DNA of 39,219 bases from Bacteroidaceae bacterium (GTDB lineage Bacteria > Bacteroidota > Bacteroidia > Bacteroidales > Bacteroidaceae), in assembly GCA_024401055.1 (NCBI GenBank), contig JAKSLT010000018.1, positions 1 to 39,219 of the forward strand, written 5' to 3'. Position 1 is the stretch's first letter; each line of letters begins with the position of its first letter. The notes under the pieces are model-generated. The model was given only the letters and a program-made list of their open reading frames with translations. It ran no database searches and was not told where the DNA came from. Positions 8,553 through 17,480 of the stretch are shown piece after piece. The translations under genes and the position numbers were made by a program.

Positions 8553-10871
8553 TTACTTCACAACCTTGCGGCCGTTCACGATGTAGCATCCGTGGCTGGC
8601 GGTGGAAGTGCGGCGGCCGCTGAGGTCGCACACCTGATTGCGGGTGCTCTTGGCTGACACGGCGGAGGAGATGCCGTCAGGTTCGGGACGCGTCACGTTG
8701 ATGGGGCGGAAGGCGGTGTAGGTGGCGAGGCGCTTGTTCACCTGTATGCCGCTGAGGAGGCCCGTCTTGTTGTAGTTCTTCAGTTCCAGTTCCACGCGGT
8801 CGGGATAAACGTAGAGCATCAGAGCCTGCACGACGGTGGGCATGTCGGCGGGGTCGCCGGTATCGATGGAGTTGTGGTAGTAGCGCAGGGAGCCCATGAA
8901 GATGGAGAAGAAGGAGCCCTGACCGGCGGGGGTGGGAGTGTCCTTCACTTCCTCAATAGTCCAGATGCAGTCGGCCACGGTGCTGGCGCTGACGGAGATG
9001 GAACCGCTTGCGGGCATGGCACCTAGTGCATAACTGTTCACGCGCTGGCTGTCGCTGCCCGGGCTGTAGGTGGTGCCGGTCACGGCGTAGAGCTGGCCGC
9101 TGTAGAGCGTAGCCACAACGTAGGTGCCGCCGATTTCAGGGGCTGCGGCGGGAGTCAGGGTGAGCGTGGAGGCAGAGGGGTCTTCCACCTTCAGAAGATA
9201 GAAGTTCGTCACGGAACCGTTGCCGCTGAAGCGCTTGCTGGAGGAGGAGAAGTACATGTGGGCGCCGTTGATGGAGGAGGGAGCGCCGGCAGGAGTGATG
9301 CTGAAGAGGTTAGTGCCGGTGGTTTCCACTACGCAGGGGTTGGGATCGTCCACGGTGGTGAGGTTGTAGGTGTTGTAGCCGAGGTATTTGCCGGTGGCGT
9401 TGTGGTGGAAGTAGAACTTGCCGCTCTTGAAGGAGTCGTCGTCGGGATCTTCTTCCTCCTCCTGGCTCTTCACGGTAATCTTCCAGAGGCAGTTGCCGTC
9501 GGTGAGGGGCGTGATGGAGGCAAGGTCCTCGGTGATTTCCACCTTGACGCTGTTCAAGCGCTGGCTGGTGCTGCCGGGGCTATACAGCTCGTTGGAGAGG
9601 GCGTAGTAGGAGGTGAGGTACTTGGAAACGATGTAGTAGGACTTGCCGTCCTCGGGCGTGATGACCTTCTTGCCGGCTTCGTCGTAGAGATAGAAGGTGG
9701 TGGCGTCGCCGCGGCTGTAGCGGCCGTTGCTGCCGATGTGGAGGGCGCGGGTGGCGCCGTTGTAAACCATGTTCATCGTGAAGTCGCCGTCGGTGCCGAA
9801 CATCGGGAAGGTCATCTCGTCGGCGCTGACGGTGATATTGTTGGCATCCACGGAGAGATACTTCTTAATGGCGTCGTTGTAGAGCGTCACGGTTGCGGAG
9901 AAGTTCTCCACGGGTTCGCCTTCGTCGTTATACACGGGGCCGTCCACGTGGGTGGAGTCGGTGGTGGCGATTACCTTGCCGTTGACGTCGTAGTGGGTCA
10001 CGCGCTGCGAGGTGTGGGTGTGGCTGAAAGCCGTGTCCTTACCGTGGTCGTGGCCGTAGAGCATGATGAGGTTGGGGTGCTCGGCGAGGGCTGCCTTGAG
10101 GGCCTTCGTAGCGGCCACGTCCTTCATACCCTTGCCGGAGTTGAGCGAGTTGCTGTCCTCAAAGGGCACGTGGAGGCAGAAGAAGACGGTCTTGTCGGGG
10201 TCTTCGGCATAGATTTCGTCCAGTTTGTTCTTTACCCAGTTGACGCTCTCCACGGAATATTGGTAGTCCCAGGCATAGTTGAAGAAGTACTTGCCGCAGT
10301 TGAGCACCACGAAGTCGAGGCCGTAGAGGTTGTAGTGGTAGGCGGCGAGCACGCGCGTCTTGCCCAGGTTGCCGTTGTCGGCGTCCTCATAGAAGCTGTT
10401 TTCGCTGGTGAGCGGGCCGAGGTCCTGCTGCAGTACCTCCTCGAAGGGGTCGTAGGCGTTGTAGGGCTTGGGGATGGCATCGAAGTTGGCCACCTCATAC
10501 TCGTGGTTACCGGCCACATAGAGCACGCAGGGCTGCTTGCCTTCGGGGAAGAAGTCGTGCATGGTGTCAATCATGCGCTTGTGCACCATCCTGGAGTTGG
10601 CCTCCTTGATGGTCTTGTCGCTCTCGGTGTCGCCACCGATGACAATGACGTCGACGTTCTCCTCGGAGTGCCAGCGGTCGAGCACCCGTGTGAGGGAGGA
10701 GCGCAGGGTGATGTCCGAGGTCTTGCCGGAGGACGGCGTAATCATGTTGTTCATGTTGTGCACGTCGCTGACGCAGCCGATGGTGAGCAATGGCTTCTCG
10801 GCTTCCTGAGCGAAGGTTCCTGCGCATCCCGCGAGGAATGCCAGGGCGAGGGTCAGAAATGTTTTTTTCAT
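8553..10871 (-). CDS. Exported calcineurin-like metallophosphoesterase with repeated C-terminal domains
   Basis: This 772-residue protein starts with an N-terminal signal whose FLAGC (Cys16) could be a lipobox, although a FAQ signal-peptidase I site is equally possible. The catalytic part (about 27-290) shows the dimetal phosphoesterase motifs in order: DVH, GGDTE, GNHEYE and GHDHG. The remaining part holds at least two related segments marked by YSPGSTSQRLNS (about 427) and YSPGSDSQRVNS (about 600), each followed by a Trp-Ile/Lys-Ile strand and a tract about display of the chain. The end (CDLSGRRT ... NGRKVVK) matches the sorting tail of the CotH proteins, favouring delivery to the cell surface. 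The substrate is unknown: phosphodiester, nucleotide or phosphoprotein. It lies upstream of the CotH pair on the same strand. Confidence 0.87.
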   Translation of the reverse strand: MKKTFLTLALAFLAGCAGTFAQEAEKPLLTIGCVSDVHNMNNMITPSSGKTSDITLRSSLTRVLDRWHSEENVDVIVIGGDTESDKTIKEANSRMVHKRMIDTMHDFFPEGKQPCVLYVAGNHEYEVANFDAIPKPYNAYDPFEEVLQQDLGPLTSENSFYEDADNGNLGKTRVLAAYHYNLYGLDFVVLNCGKYFFNYAWDYQYSVESVNWVKNKLDEIYAEDPDKTVFFCLHVPFEDSNSLNSGKGMKDVAATKALKAALAEHPNLIMLYGHDHGKDTAFSHTHTSQRVTHYDVNGKVIATTDSTHVDGPVYNDEGEPVENFSATVTLYNDAIKKYLSVDANNITVSADEMTFPMFGTDGDFTMNMVYNGATRALHIGSNGRYSRGDATTFYLYDEAGKKVITPEDGKSYYIVSKYLTSYYALSNELYSPGSTSQRLNSVKVEITEDLASITPLTDGNCLWKITVKSQEEEEDPDDDSFKSGKFYFHHNATGKYLGYNTYNLTTVDDPNPCVVETTGTNLFSITPAGAPSSINGAHMYFSSSSKRFSGNGSVTNFYLLKVEDPSASTLTLTPAAAPEIGGTYVVATLYSGQLYAVTGTTYSPGSDSQRVNSYALGAMPASGSISVSASTVADCIWTIEEVKDTPTPAGQGSFFSIFMGSLRYYHNSIDTGDPADMPTVVQALMLYVYPDRVELELKNYNKTGLLSGIQVNKRLATYTAFRPINVTRPEPDGISSAVSAKSTRNQVCDLSGRRTSTASHGCYIVNGRKVVK

Positions 10872-10974
10872 TGTTAAGTAAGGGGTTTAAGGGTTAATAA
10901 AGTGATTGTTAAAGGGGTTGTGTTTTTTTTATGGTTCTCGCGGTGTGTTTGCCGATTTATTTATTTTGCACGGC

Positions 10975-10994
10975 GACTGCAATTTTTTGCAGTC
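10975..10994. other. Short perfect hairpin upstream of the metallophosphoesterase gene
   Basis: GACTGCAA (10975-10982) pairs with TTGCAGTC (10987-10994) around a TTTT loop. It lies 51 bases past the stop of the 11045-12145 gene on the minus strand and may end that transcript. A clean T-run is lacking, so termination is uncertain. Confidence 0.4.
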
Positions 10995-11044
10995 CCTTTG
11001 CAGTTTTTTGCCAAGGGAAGGCAGAAAAATGCCAAGGGGGGACG

Positions 11045-12145
11045 TTATTCTTTCTTGAGGGGTAGGAGATAGCCGTGCAGGGGGTAGTGGTCGGAGATAG
11101 GGGTCTGCTCCAGCCGGCAAGCGTAGGGCTTGAAGTTTTCGGTGCAGAAGAGGTGGTCGATGCGCACGTAGATGGCGTCGCGGTTGAAGGAGCGGCCTAT
11201 GCCGTTGCCGGATGCCCGGAAGCAATCGGTGAGAGGTGCGGCTTCGGCTATGACTTGCCGGGTGTAGGACACGGGGGTGTCGTTGAAGTCGCCTGCCACG
11301 ATGACGGGGCGGCCGGCATGTGCGCGCAGGAACTGGGCGATGGTGTCGGCCTGTAGGGCGCGCAGGGCTCCGTTGTCCATGATGTGGCGCAGAAGGGTGT
11401 TGGAGGTTTGCTGCACGCTGTCGCGGTTGGTCTCCTGGCGGTGCACGATGGCGGAATAGTCGGAGCGCACGTCGGAATCGAGGTGCATGCTCTGGAGGTG
11501 GCAACTGACGACGAAGAGCGTGTCTTCCAGCGGCGACTGAATTTGATAGAGAATGGCGCGGTTGGCTCCGCTGACGGTGAGTTTCTCTCCGGAGAGTATG
11601 GGCCAGCGGGAGAAAATGGAGTGACCGTACCACTGGCTGTCGCCGAAGAACCGGGAGTAGGGCATCTGGTCTTTGAGGCAGTTGGCCAGCTGGTCGGCGT
11701 TGGGGCTGGAGATTTCCTGCACGACGAGTATGTCGAGGCGCTGCTTCTCAAGGAAGGTGTGGAGGACAGTGCGCGAGGAGTCGTCCCATGTGGTGCCCCC
11801 CATGTTCCACGTCATCACGTGCCAGGAACTGTCGGGCGCGGAGCGGGGAATGTTCACGGGGCAGTAGTTGCGAATGGTGCCGGAACAGAGGACAAGTCCG
11901 AGGAGAGTAATCCATGCGCGGCGCGGCGTGAAGAGCAGAGCCAGCAGCCCAATGACGATGGCCAGCAGGAGCAGGAAAGGAAAGCCCAGAGTGAAGACGC
12001 TGAGGGCCTTGACCGTCTGAGGACTGACGTACACGCTGGCGGAGCATAGCAGGAGAGTGCCGACGGCCACTGTTTGGAGCGTCGTCATTACCTGTGTGCC
12101 AAAGGCTTGCAGGCGGTTGGAGTGAATGCTGGAGCGTCGGGACAT
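11045..12145 (-). CDS. Membrane-anchored endonuclease/exonuclease/phosphatase family protein
   Basis: This 366-residue protein has hydrophobic segments in the first 90 residues (about 20-40, 47-70 and 75-90), followed by an extracytoplasmic catalytic domain. The fold's signature residues appear in order: MTWNMGG (substrate/metal Asn), VVQEI (metal Glu), CHLQS, GDFNDTP and a C-terminal SDHYPL (catalytic Asp-His). The family includes DNases, sphingomyelinases and phosphoinositide phosphatases, so the substrate cannot be read from sequence. It follows the rhomboid gene with a 2-base gap and so is likely translated from the same transcript. Confidence 0.88.
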   Translation of the reverse strand: MSRRSSIHSNRLQAFGTQVMTTLQTVAVGTLLLCSASVYVSPQTVKALSVFTLGFPFLLLLAIVIGLLALLFTPRRAWITLLGLVLCSGTIRNYCPVNIPRSAPDSSWHVMTWNMGGTTWDDSSRTVLHTFLEKQRLDILVVQEISSPNADQLANCLKDQMPYSRFFGDSQWYGHSIFSRWPILSGEKLTVSGANRAILYQIQSPLEDTLFVVSCHLQSMHLDSDVRSDYSAIVHRQETNRDSVQQTSNTLLRHIMDNGALRALQADTIAQFLRAHAGRPVIVAGDFNDTPVSYTRQVIAEAAPLTDCFRASGNGIGRSFNRDAIYVRIDHLFCTENFKPYACRLEQTPISDHYPLHGYLLPLKKE

Positions 12146-12147
12146 AA

Positions 12148-12909
12148 TTAGCGGGTGAAATCGAAGAGGTCGCGCTTTTCCTGTTCGGTCAGGGCGTCGT
12201 AGCCTGAGGTGCGCACTTTGTCGAGTAGGGCATCGATGCGTTCCTGGCGGCGGCGCTTCTCAAGGTTGTAGTCGTAGTCGGCAGTGTGCCAGTTCTCGTA
12301 TTTCTTCTGGCGGCGCGGGCGGCGGGCGGCTGCTTGCCAGTAGCGGATGACGAGGAAGCCGAAGAGCATGCCGCCGAGGTGGGCGAAATGCGCTGTATTG
12401 TCGAAGTTGCCTACGCCGAAGAGGATTTCAATGACGATGAAGAGGGCGATGAAGTATTTTGCCTTGAGGGGAATGGGCGGGAAGAGGAGCATGATGCGCT
12501 CGTTGGGGTAGAACATGCCGAAGGCGAGTAGTATGCCGTAGATGGCGCCGGAGGCTCCCACCGTGGGCACCATCTCACGTGTGAAGAGCTGCCACACAAT
12601 CTGGCAGACGGCAGCGCCGAGGCCGCACACGAGATAGTAGGTCAGGAAGCGGCGCGTGCCCATGTTTTGCTCGATGAGGCGGCCAAACATCCAGAGGGAG
12701 AACATGTTGAAAAGGAGGTGGGTGAACGAGCCGTGGAGGAACATGTAGGTGAATGGCTGCCACATATGGAAGAAGGGTGCGGTAGTGGGCCAGAGGCCAC
12801 CGTAGTAGGCCAGCACATCGGCGCCGCTGGGAGTGGCGAGAAGAGACTGGAGCAGGAACACGGCCACGTTGAGGCCGATGAGGGTGTATGTGATTTTATA
12901 GCTGTTCAT
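12148..12909 (-). CDS. Rhomboid family intramembrane serine protease
   Basis: The start is taken at Met 12909 (MNSYKITY). Its ATG overlaps the stop of the upstream esterase as ATGA, and the longer frame adds only non-conserved residues. The 253-residue protein has about six membrane helices. It carries the rhomboid residues Asn68 (HLLFNM), catalytic Ser120 (GASGAIYG) and catalytic His177 (AHLGGMLFGF). It cleaves membrane-spanning substrates within the bilayer. The C-terminal 60 residues are charged and cytosolic, as in many Bacteroidales rhomboids. Its substrates are unknown. Confidence 0.93.
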   Translation of the reverse strand: MNSYKITYTLIGLNVAVFLLQSLLATPSGADVLAYYGGLWPTTAPFFHMWQPFTYMFLHGSFTHLLFNMFSLWMFGRLIEQNMGTRRFLTYYLVCGLGAAVCQIVWQLFTREMVPTVGASGAIYGILLAFGMFYPNERIMLLFPPIPLKAKYFIALFIVIEILFGVGNFDNTAHFAHLGGMLFGFLVIRYWQAAARRPRRQKKYENWHTADYDYNLEKRRRQERIDALLDKVRTSGYDALTEQEKRDLFDFTR

Positions 12910-14510
12910 CTGTAATATGTAATGTGAGGGCCGTTGATACGGGAGTGTTTCTTGAGAGGGAGGCTGAAGGTGGAGAGGGGCCATCCTTGGGCATTGGTGA
13001 CGTTGGCGCGGGTGAAGGGTTGCCAGCCGTAGCGCACGGCTATGGGGGTGACGTCGGCGGGGAAGCGGAGAGTGAGGGTGCCGGGTTGCGTGGAACTCTG
13101 TTGTCGGCCACGGGCGTCAAGGATAAGAGGCGTGGCCTCTATCCACTCGCCGTCGGGACGCTGCACCTCAAACATGCGGGGAGTGGGAGAGGTAAAGCAG
13201 AGGGGCTGGTCGGCGTAATTGAGGGTGAGGCTGCCGGCCTCGAGGTTCCAGTCCGTGGGGGCATAGGGGAGGATGGTGGCCTGCGGCTGCCGGTAGGTGT
13301 TGTGGAGGACCAGCGTGGCGAGACGCTCGCCTACGGGGCGCTTCTGGCGCGGATGCACGTCGAGGGAGTCGCCGAGGTCGGAGCAGATGGCCATCCAGGT
13401 GTCGGGCAGGCGCTGGGCGAGGCGCCGCTGGGAGTCGCGGAACGCGGGCCACGTAAGGCGCGGGGCAATGCTGCTGAGTTGCACCATGTAGAACGGCAAC
13501 CGACCGTCGGCACTGCTGAGCGTGCGGCGCCATGACTGGAGCATGAGGGGTAGGAGGCGCTCGTGTTCAGCCACATCCTGCGCGTTGCTCTCGCCTTGGT
13601 ACCAAATGACGCCGCGGAGCATGTAGCCGCGCAAGGGAGCGATGGCCGCGTTGTAGAGATACACGGGCTGGTAGGGGTGAAGGTGGCCCGCATCGCCCAC
13701 ATTCTCGACGGCCCGACGGCGCACCCAGTCTTGGACGAGAGCGTTGTGGCTCCAGTCCTGGAGAATCTCGGGATGATAGCGCCGGAGGGTGGCGGCGTCA
13801 ATCCACGACTCCGTAGGACTGCCGCCTACGGCGTTGAGGATGAGTCCGATGTGGACGTCGTCGGCAAGGGAATCGGCAAGGGCGCGACCGAAGTAGTAGG
13901 CAATGGCCGAGAAGCGGCTGGCCTCCTCTTCGGAGCAGAGCGTCCAGCCCTTGGAGTTGTCGAAATAGCGGAGAGCATCAACCTCGCGGAGAGCCTCCTC
14001 GGGCCAGGGGCCGGGGTTGGTGCGCCAGCGTTCGTGCATACTGAAGAGATGCAGGCGGGGATGGGCGGTGCCGGCTGCCAGGTAGTCGCCGCCGTCGGGG
14101 GCAGGGCCGTTGGGGTCGGAGTAGGCCGCGTGGCGGCGGAACTCAGCGTCGTTGTTGAGTTTGAACTCCATGTTGCTCTGACCGGAACAGAGCCATACTT
14201 CGCCGACATAGACATTGTGATAGGTATTTTTGCCGAGTTGCAGGTCGTAGGGCCCGCCGGCGGGCATGGGAGGCAGGGAGGCTTGCCACTGGCCTTCGCT
14301 GTCGGCCCTCACCTCTGTACTCTGCCCGGCCAACGACACGCTGATGCGCTCGCCCGGCGCGGCATGGCCGGAAAAGAAGAGGGGGGCATGGCGCTGCACC
14401 ACCATGTTGTCGGAGTAAAGGTGGGGTTCGGGTGAGACGGAAGTTACTTGCGCGTGTGCGAGCGCGCACGTATATAATATAATAAGGAGTGTGATAAGAT
14501 ATTTCTTCAT
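12906..14510 (-). CDS. Sialate O-acetylesterase-type SGNH hydrolase
   Basis: This 534-residue protein has a signal peptide (about 1-20, ending ALAHA) and an N-terminal beta domain (about 25-105). The esterase domain starts at WLCSGQSNMEF, which contains the nucleophile Ser. GVIWYQGESNA and DSLDVHPRQKRPVGERLA supply the Gln-Gly-Glu-Ser block and the Asp-x-His dyad typical of the family. Such enzymes remove O-acetyl groups from sialic acid or plant glycans in the periplasm, opening the glycan to other hydrolases. No sialidase or xylan gene lies in the window, so the natural substrate is open. Its stop overlaps the rhomboid start. Confidence 0.9.
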   Translation of the reverse strand: MKKYLITLLIILYTCALAHAQVTSVSPEPHLYSDNMVVQRHAPLFFSGHAAPGERISVSLAGQSTEVRADSEGQWQASLPPMPAGGPYDLQLGKNTYHNVYVGEVWLCSGQSNMEFKLNNDAEFRRHAAYSDPNGPAPDGGDYLAAGTAHPRLHLFSMHERWRTNPGPWPEEALREVDALRYFDNSKGWTLCSEEEASRFSAIAYYFGRALADSLADDVHIGLILNAVGGSPTESWIDAATLRRYHPEILQDWSHNALVQDWVRRRAVENVGDAGHLHPYQPVYLYNAAIAPLRGYMLRGVIWYQGESNAQDVAEHERLLPLMLQSWRRTLSSADGRLPFYMVQLSSIAPRLTWPAFRDSQRRLAQRLPDTWMAICSDLGDSLDVHPRQKRPVGERLATLVLHNTYRQPQATILPYAPTDWNLEAGSLTLNYADQPLCFTSPTPRMFEVQRPDGEWIEATPLILDARGRQQSSTQPGTLTLRFPADVTPIAVRYGWQPFTRANVTNAQGWPLSTFSLPLKKHSRINGPHITYYR

Positions 14511-14534
14511 GAAATGACGGTAGGGGGAGGGTAC

Positions 14535-16040
14535 TTAGTTATTGGAAGAGTTGAGGCGCGAATGTTTCTTGCCGTAAGCGAAATAGATGATGAGGCCGAG
14601 GATTGTCCACACTGCCATGCGATACCACGTGGCTATGGGGAGCGAGACGATGAGCGTCAGGCTGATGGCTATGCTGCAGAGCGGAATGAAAGGCACCCAG
14701 GGCACGCGGAAATAGGATGCGGATTCGCCAGAGTCCTGTGGGGATATGGGGTGAGAGCCCTCAGGAGAAGCATCGGCGGTGGCCGATGAGGCTTGGGACT
14801 TTCGGTCACGGTGGCGGAGCACAATGACGGCGGCGCATACGAAAGTGAAGGCGAAGAGCGTGCCGATGCTACAAAGTTCGCCGGCGGCGCGTCCGGACAT
14901 TAAACCTGCCATCAGAGCCATGGCAACCGTCACGAAGAGGCTGCTCTTCCATGGTGTGCGCCAACGGGGATGAATGCTGCTGAAACCTTTAGGCAGCATG
15001 CCGTCCTGCCCCATCACCATAAAGATGCGGCTCTGTGCTATCTGCATGACGAGTATGACGCTGCTGTAGCCGAGGAGTATAGCCAGCACGATGAGTTTGT
15101 TGAGCCACGGCCAGGGCATGTGGGAAATGGCTACCGACACGGGGGCTATGCTGTCGGCTCCCTGGAATTCGCGATAGTTGGCCACGCCGGTGAGGACGTA
15201 GCTGAAGAGAGCATAGATAATCATTACCACCACGAGGGAACCGAGGATGCCTATGGGCATGTTGCGGCGGGGATTGCGCGTTTCCTGCGCCAGTGTGCTC
15301 ACGGAGTCGAAGCCCAGGAAGGCAAAGAAGGCGATGCCTGCGCCGCGGAGGATACCAGAGGCACCGAAGGAGCCGAACTCGCCCGTGTTGGCGGGGATGT
15401 AGGGTGTAAGGTTCTCGGCCTTGATGTAGCGCCAGCCCAGAATAATGAAGAGGAAGATGATGATGAGTTTCAGCGCTACGATAATGTTGTTAACCCAAGA
15501 GCTCTGTTGAATACCGCGAATGAGGAAAGTGCTCATCAGTCCGGCGATGAGCAGCGCGGGAAGGTTGATGACGCCCCCTTCCGCCGGACAGGCGGCGAGT
15601 GCCGGAGGGATGTGGATACCGCAGTCGGCGAGGAAATTCTGGAAATACTGGCTCCACGACACGCAGACTACCGTGCCGCCCACCATATATTCCAGAATAA
15701 TGTTCCAGCCTACAATCCATGCCGGCAGTTCGCCGATGGTGGCATAGGTATAGGTGTAGGCCGACCCGCTGATGGGCATGCGGCTGGCCAGTTCGGCATA
15801 ACACAGTCCCGTGAGTCCGCAGATGCAGGCAGCAATGACGAAGGAGAGTGTGATGGCCGGCCCCGTGTGATTGGCAGCGATGGTGCCGGTCACGCTGAAG
15901 ATGCCCGCACCCACTATTATGCCGATGCCCAAGACTATGAGCTTGAAGGGCGTGAGCGTGCGTTGCAGCGAGCCCTCGCCGTGGGACGAGGATTCTTGCA
16001 GGAGAGCCTGAGCGGACTTTATGCGGAAGATAGAATACAT
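14535..16040 (-). CDS. APC superfamily amino-acid permease (cationic amino-acid transporter type)
   Basis: Met 16040 (MYSIFRIKSAQALL) is preferred because the family usually starts this way. Met 16049, three codons upstream, overlaps the sufE stop by 8 bases and is also possible. About 501 residues form 12 or more membrane helices. The first helix carries GIGIIVGAGIFSVTGTIAA, the APC substrate-binding signature, and FAFLGFDSVSTLAQETRNPRRNMPIGI-type residues mark the conserved loop after helix 6 (positions about 255-275). A charged loop near 415-440 separates the last two helices. It should import amino acids by ion or proton coupling. Its place between peptidase and SufE genes suits peptide-derived amino-acid uptake. 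Confidence 0.9.
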   Translation of the reverse strand: MYSIFRIKSAQALLQESSSHGEGSLQRTLTPFKLIVLGIGIIVGAGIFSVTGTIAANHTGPAITLSFVIAACICGLTGLCYAELASRMPISGSAYTYTYATIGELPAWIVGWNIILEYMVGGTVVCVSWSQYFQNFLADCGIHIPPALAACPAEGGVINLPALLIAGLMSTFLIRGIQQSSWVNNIIVALKLIIIFLFIILGWRYIKAENLTPYIPANTGEFGSFGASGILRGAGIAFFAFLGFDSVSTLAQETRNPRRNMPIGILGSLVVVMIIYALFSYVLTGVANYREFQGADSIAPVSVAISHMPWPWLNKLIVLAILLGYSSVILVMQIAQSRIFMVMGQDGMLPKGFSSIHPRWRTPWKSSLFVTVAMALMAGLMSGRAAGELCSIGTLFAFTFVCAAVIVLRHRDRKSQASSATADASPEGSHPISPQDSGESASYFRVPWVPFIPLCSIAISLTLIVSLPIATWYRMAVWTILGLIIYFAYGKKHSRLNSSNN

Positions 16041-16041
16041 T

Positions 16042-16473
16042 TTAGGCATCGGGCAGTGAGGCGAAGGCGAGGGCGTAGCAGCGTATTTGCTTCACCATAG
16101 CCAGCAGACCGTTGGAGCGGGTAGGGGAGAGGTGCTCCTGAAGGCCTATCTCGCGGATGAAGTAGAGGTCGGCGGCGAGAATGTCCTGCGGCGTGTGGTC
16201 GTTCACCACGCGGAGGAGAAGCGTGACAATGCCTTTCACGATGAGGGCGTCGCTCTCGGCGCGGAAGTGAAGGAGGCCGTCGGGTGTGTGCTCGCATACG
16301 AGCCACACGCGGCTCTGGCAACCGTCGATGAGGTTGTCGGGCGTCTTGTCGCTCTCGGGCAGGGCGGACTGCTCCTCGCCCATGTCGATGAGGAGCTGGT
16401 AGCGGTCCATCCAGTCGTCAAGGAGTGAGAACTCCTCAATGACTTCGTCTTGTATTTCGTTAATTGTGCTCAT
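16042..16473 (-). CDS. sufE: SufE-family sulfur acceptor protein
   Basis: The start is Met 16473 (MSTINEIQDEV), giving 143 residues; the longer frame adds a proline-rich, non-homologous extension. SufE takes persulfide sulfur from cysteine desulfurase SufS and passes it to the SUF scaffold for iron-sulfur cluster assembly. The acceptor cysteine is Cys52 in DGCQSRVWLV, matching E. coli Cys51. The length is typical. No sufS, sufB, sufC or sufD is adjacent, so it is separate from the SUF operon here. It overlaps the end of the peptidase gene by 14 bases. Confidence 0.92.
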   Translation of the reverse strand: MSTINEIQDEVIEEFSLLDDWMDRYQLLIDMGEEQSALPESDKTPDNLIDGCQSRVWLVCEHTPDGLLHFRAESDALIVKGIVTLLLRVVNDHTPQDILAADLYFIREIGLQEHLSPTRSNGLLAMVKQIRCYALAFASLPDA

Positions 16474-17422
16474 GAAGGAGTTGGAAGAGGGTTTGACCCA
16501 CGGCCTGGAGCGTTTCTTTGGAGATATTCTCGGGTGTGTCGGCCGTGGTGTGCCAGGTGGGGCCAAAGGAGGGTATGCCGGCCTGGTCGTAGTAAGGGAT
16601 GATGTCGATGGTGGGTATGCCGGCCTCGTTCATGGGGCCGTGGTCATCGGTGATGAAGCTGCCGTCCTTCTTGGGGAAGAACTCTGCAGCGCCTGTTGTC
16701 TCTGCTGCGGCCCAGGTGCGGGCCACGAGCCAGGAGGCATAGCGCATGGAGAAGCCCTCGTAGCAGAAGCGGGCACCGCGGCCACCTACCATGTCGAGGA
16801 GAATGCCCCATTCGTAGGGTGTGGCGTTGTGTTGGGCCCAGTATTGGGCACCGAGGGCGAAGGAGCCGTCGTGCTCGTCGCTGCCGTAGTCTTCAAGGTC
16901 GAAGCATACGAAGTGGACAGGGCGCTTGGGGGATACTTCCTTTATTTGCCGGGCCATCTCCAACATTACCGCCACGCCGGAGGCACCGTCGTTGGCGGCC
17001 ATGACAGGCTCTTCGTGTTTGCTCTCGTCGGGGTCGGCATCGGCCCAGGGGCGGGAATCCCAGTGGGCGGAAAAGACGACGGGCGCCACGGTGCTGTCAG
17101 CCTGCTGGGGCGTATAGCGGGCTATGATGTTGCGGCATTGGAAGGTTTTGCCGTCCCACATGGTGAGGGGTGCCACTTGTTCTTCCACGTCGAGGCCGAG
17201 GCTGCGGAAGCGCTGCATGAGCCAGTCGCCGCACTGCCGGTGAGCCGTTGAGCCGGGCACGCGGGGGCCGAACTCGCACTGTCTCACAATGAAGTGGTAG
17301 GCGGAGTCGGCGCAGAAAACCACCTTGCAGGTGTCGGCCTCGGCCATGGTTTCCGTGGTCTTCGGGCCACAGCTGCATAAAAGGGCCGAGGCTATTATTA
17401 ATAAAAGGTATATCTGTTTCAT
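16460..17422 (-). CDS. M28 family zinc peptidase / glutaminyl-peptide cyclotransferase-like lipoprotein
   Basis: This 320-residue protein carries a lipoprotein signal, with the lipidated cysteine probably Cys18 (LLCSCG). The zinc-binding order of the family is visible: SAHWDSRPW (His, Asp), ANDGASGVA (bridging Asp), CFDLEDYG (Glu/Asp) and TWHTTADTPENIS (His). The pattern with DLEDYGSDEHDG and the HTTADTPENIS ending is closer to animal-type glutaminyl cyclase relatives than to plain aminopeptidases. The product may cyclise N-terminal Gln or trim peptides. It lies upstream of sufE on the same strand. Confidence 0.88.
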   Translation of the reverse strand: MKQIYLLLIIASALLCSCGPKTTETMAEADTCKVVFCADSAYHFIVRQCEFGPRVPGSTAHRQCGDWLMQRFRSLGLDVEEQVAPLTMWDGKTFQCRNIIARYTPQQADSTVAPVVFSAHWDSRPWADADPDESKHEEPVMAANDGASGVAVMLEMARQIKEVSPKRPVHFVCFDLEDYGSDEHDGSFALGAQYWAQHNATPYEWGILLDMVGGRGARFCYEGFSMRYASWLVARTWAAAETTGAAEFFPKKDGSFITDDHGPMNEAGIPTIDIIPYYDQAGIPSFGPTWHTTADTPENISKETLQAVGQTLFQLLHEHN

Positions 17423-17480
17423 GATGTTTTACAAAGGTGGGGCACGGTATGATACCTTGCAGGCGAAGCAGGTGGAAACG

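Noticed and set aside
10929..11633. 234-codon minus-strand frame overlapping the endonuclease/phosphatase gene
   Set aside because: It is an Arg/Pro/His-rich out-of-frame shadow of a well-supported gene.
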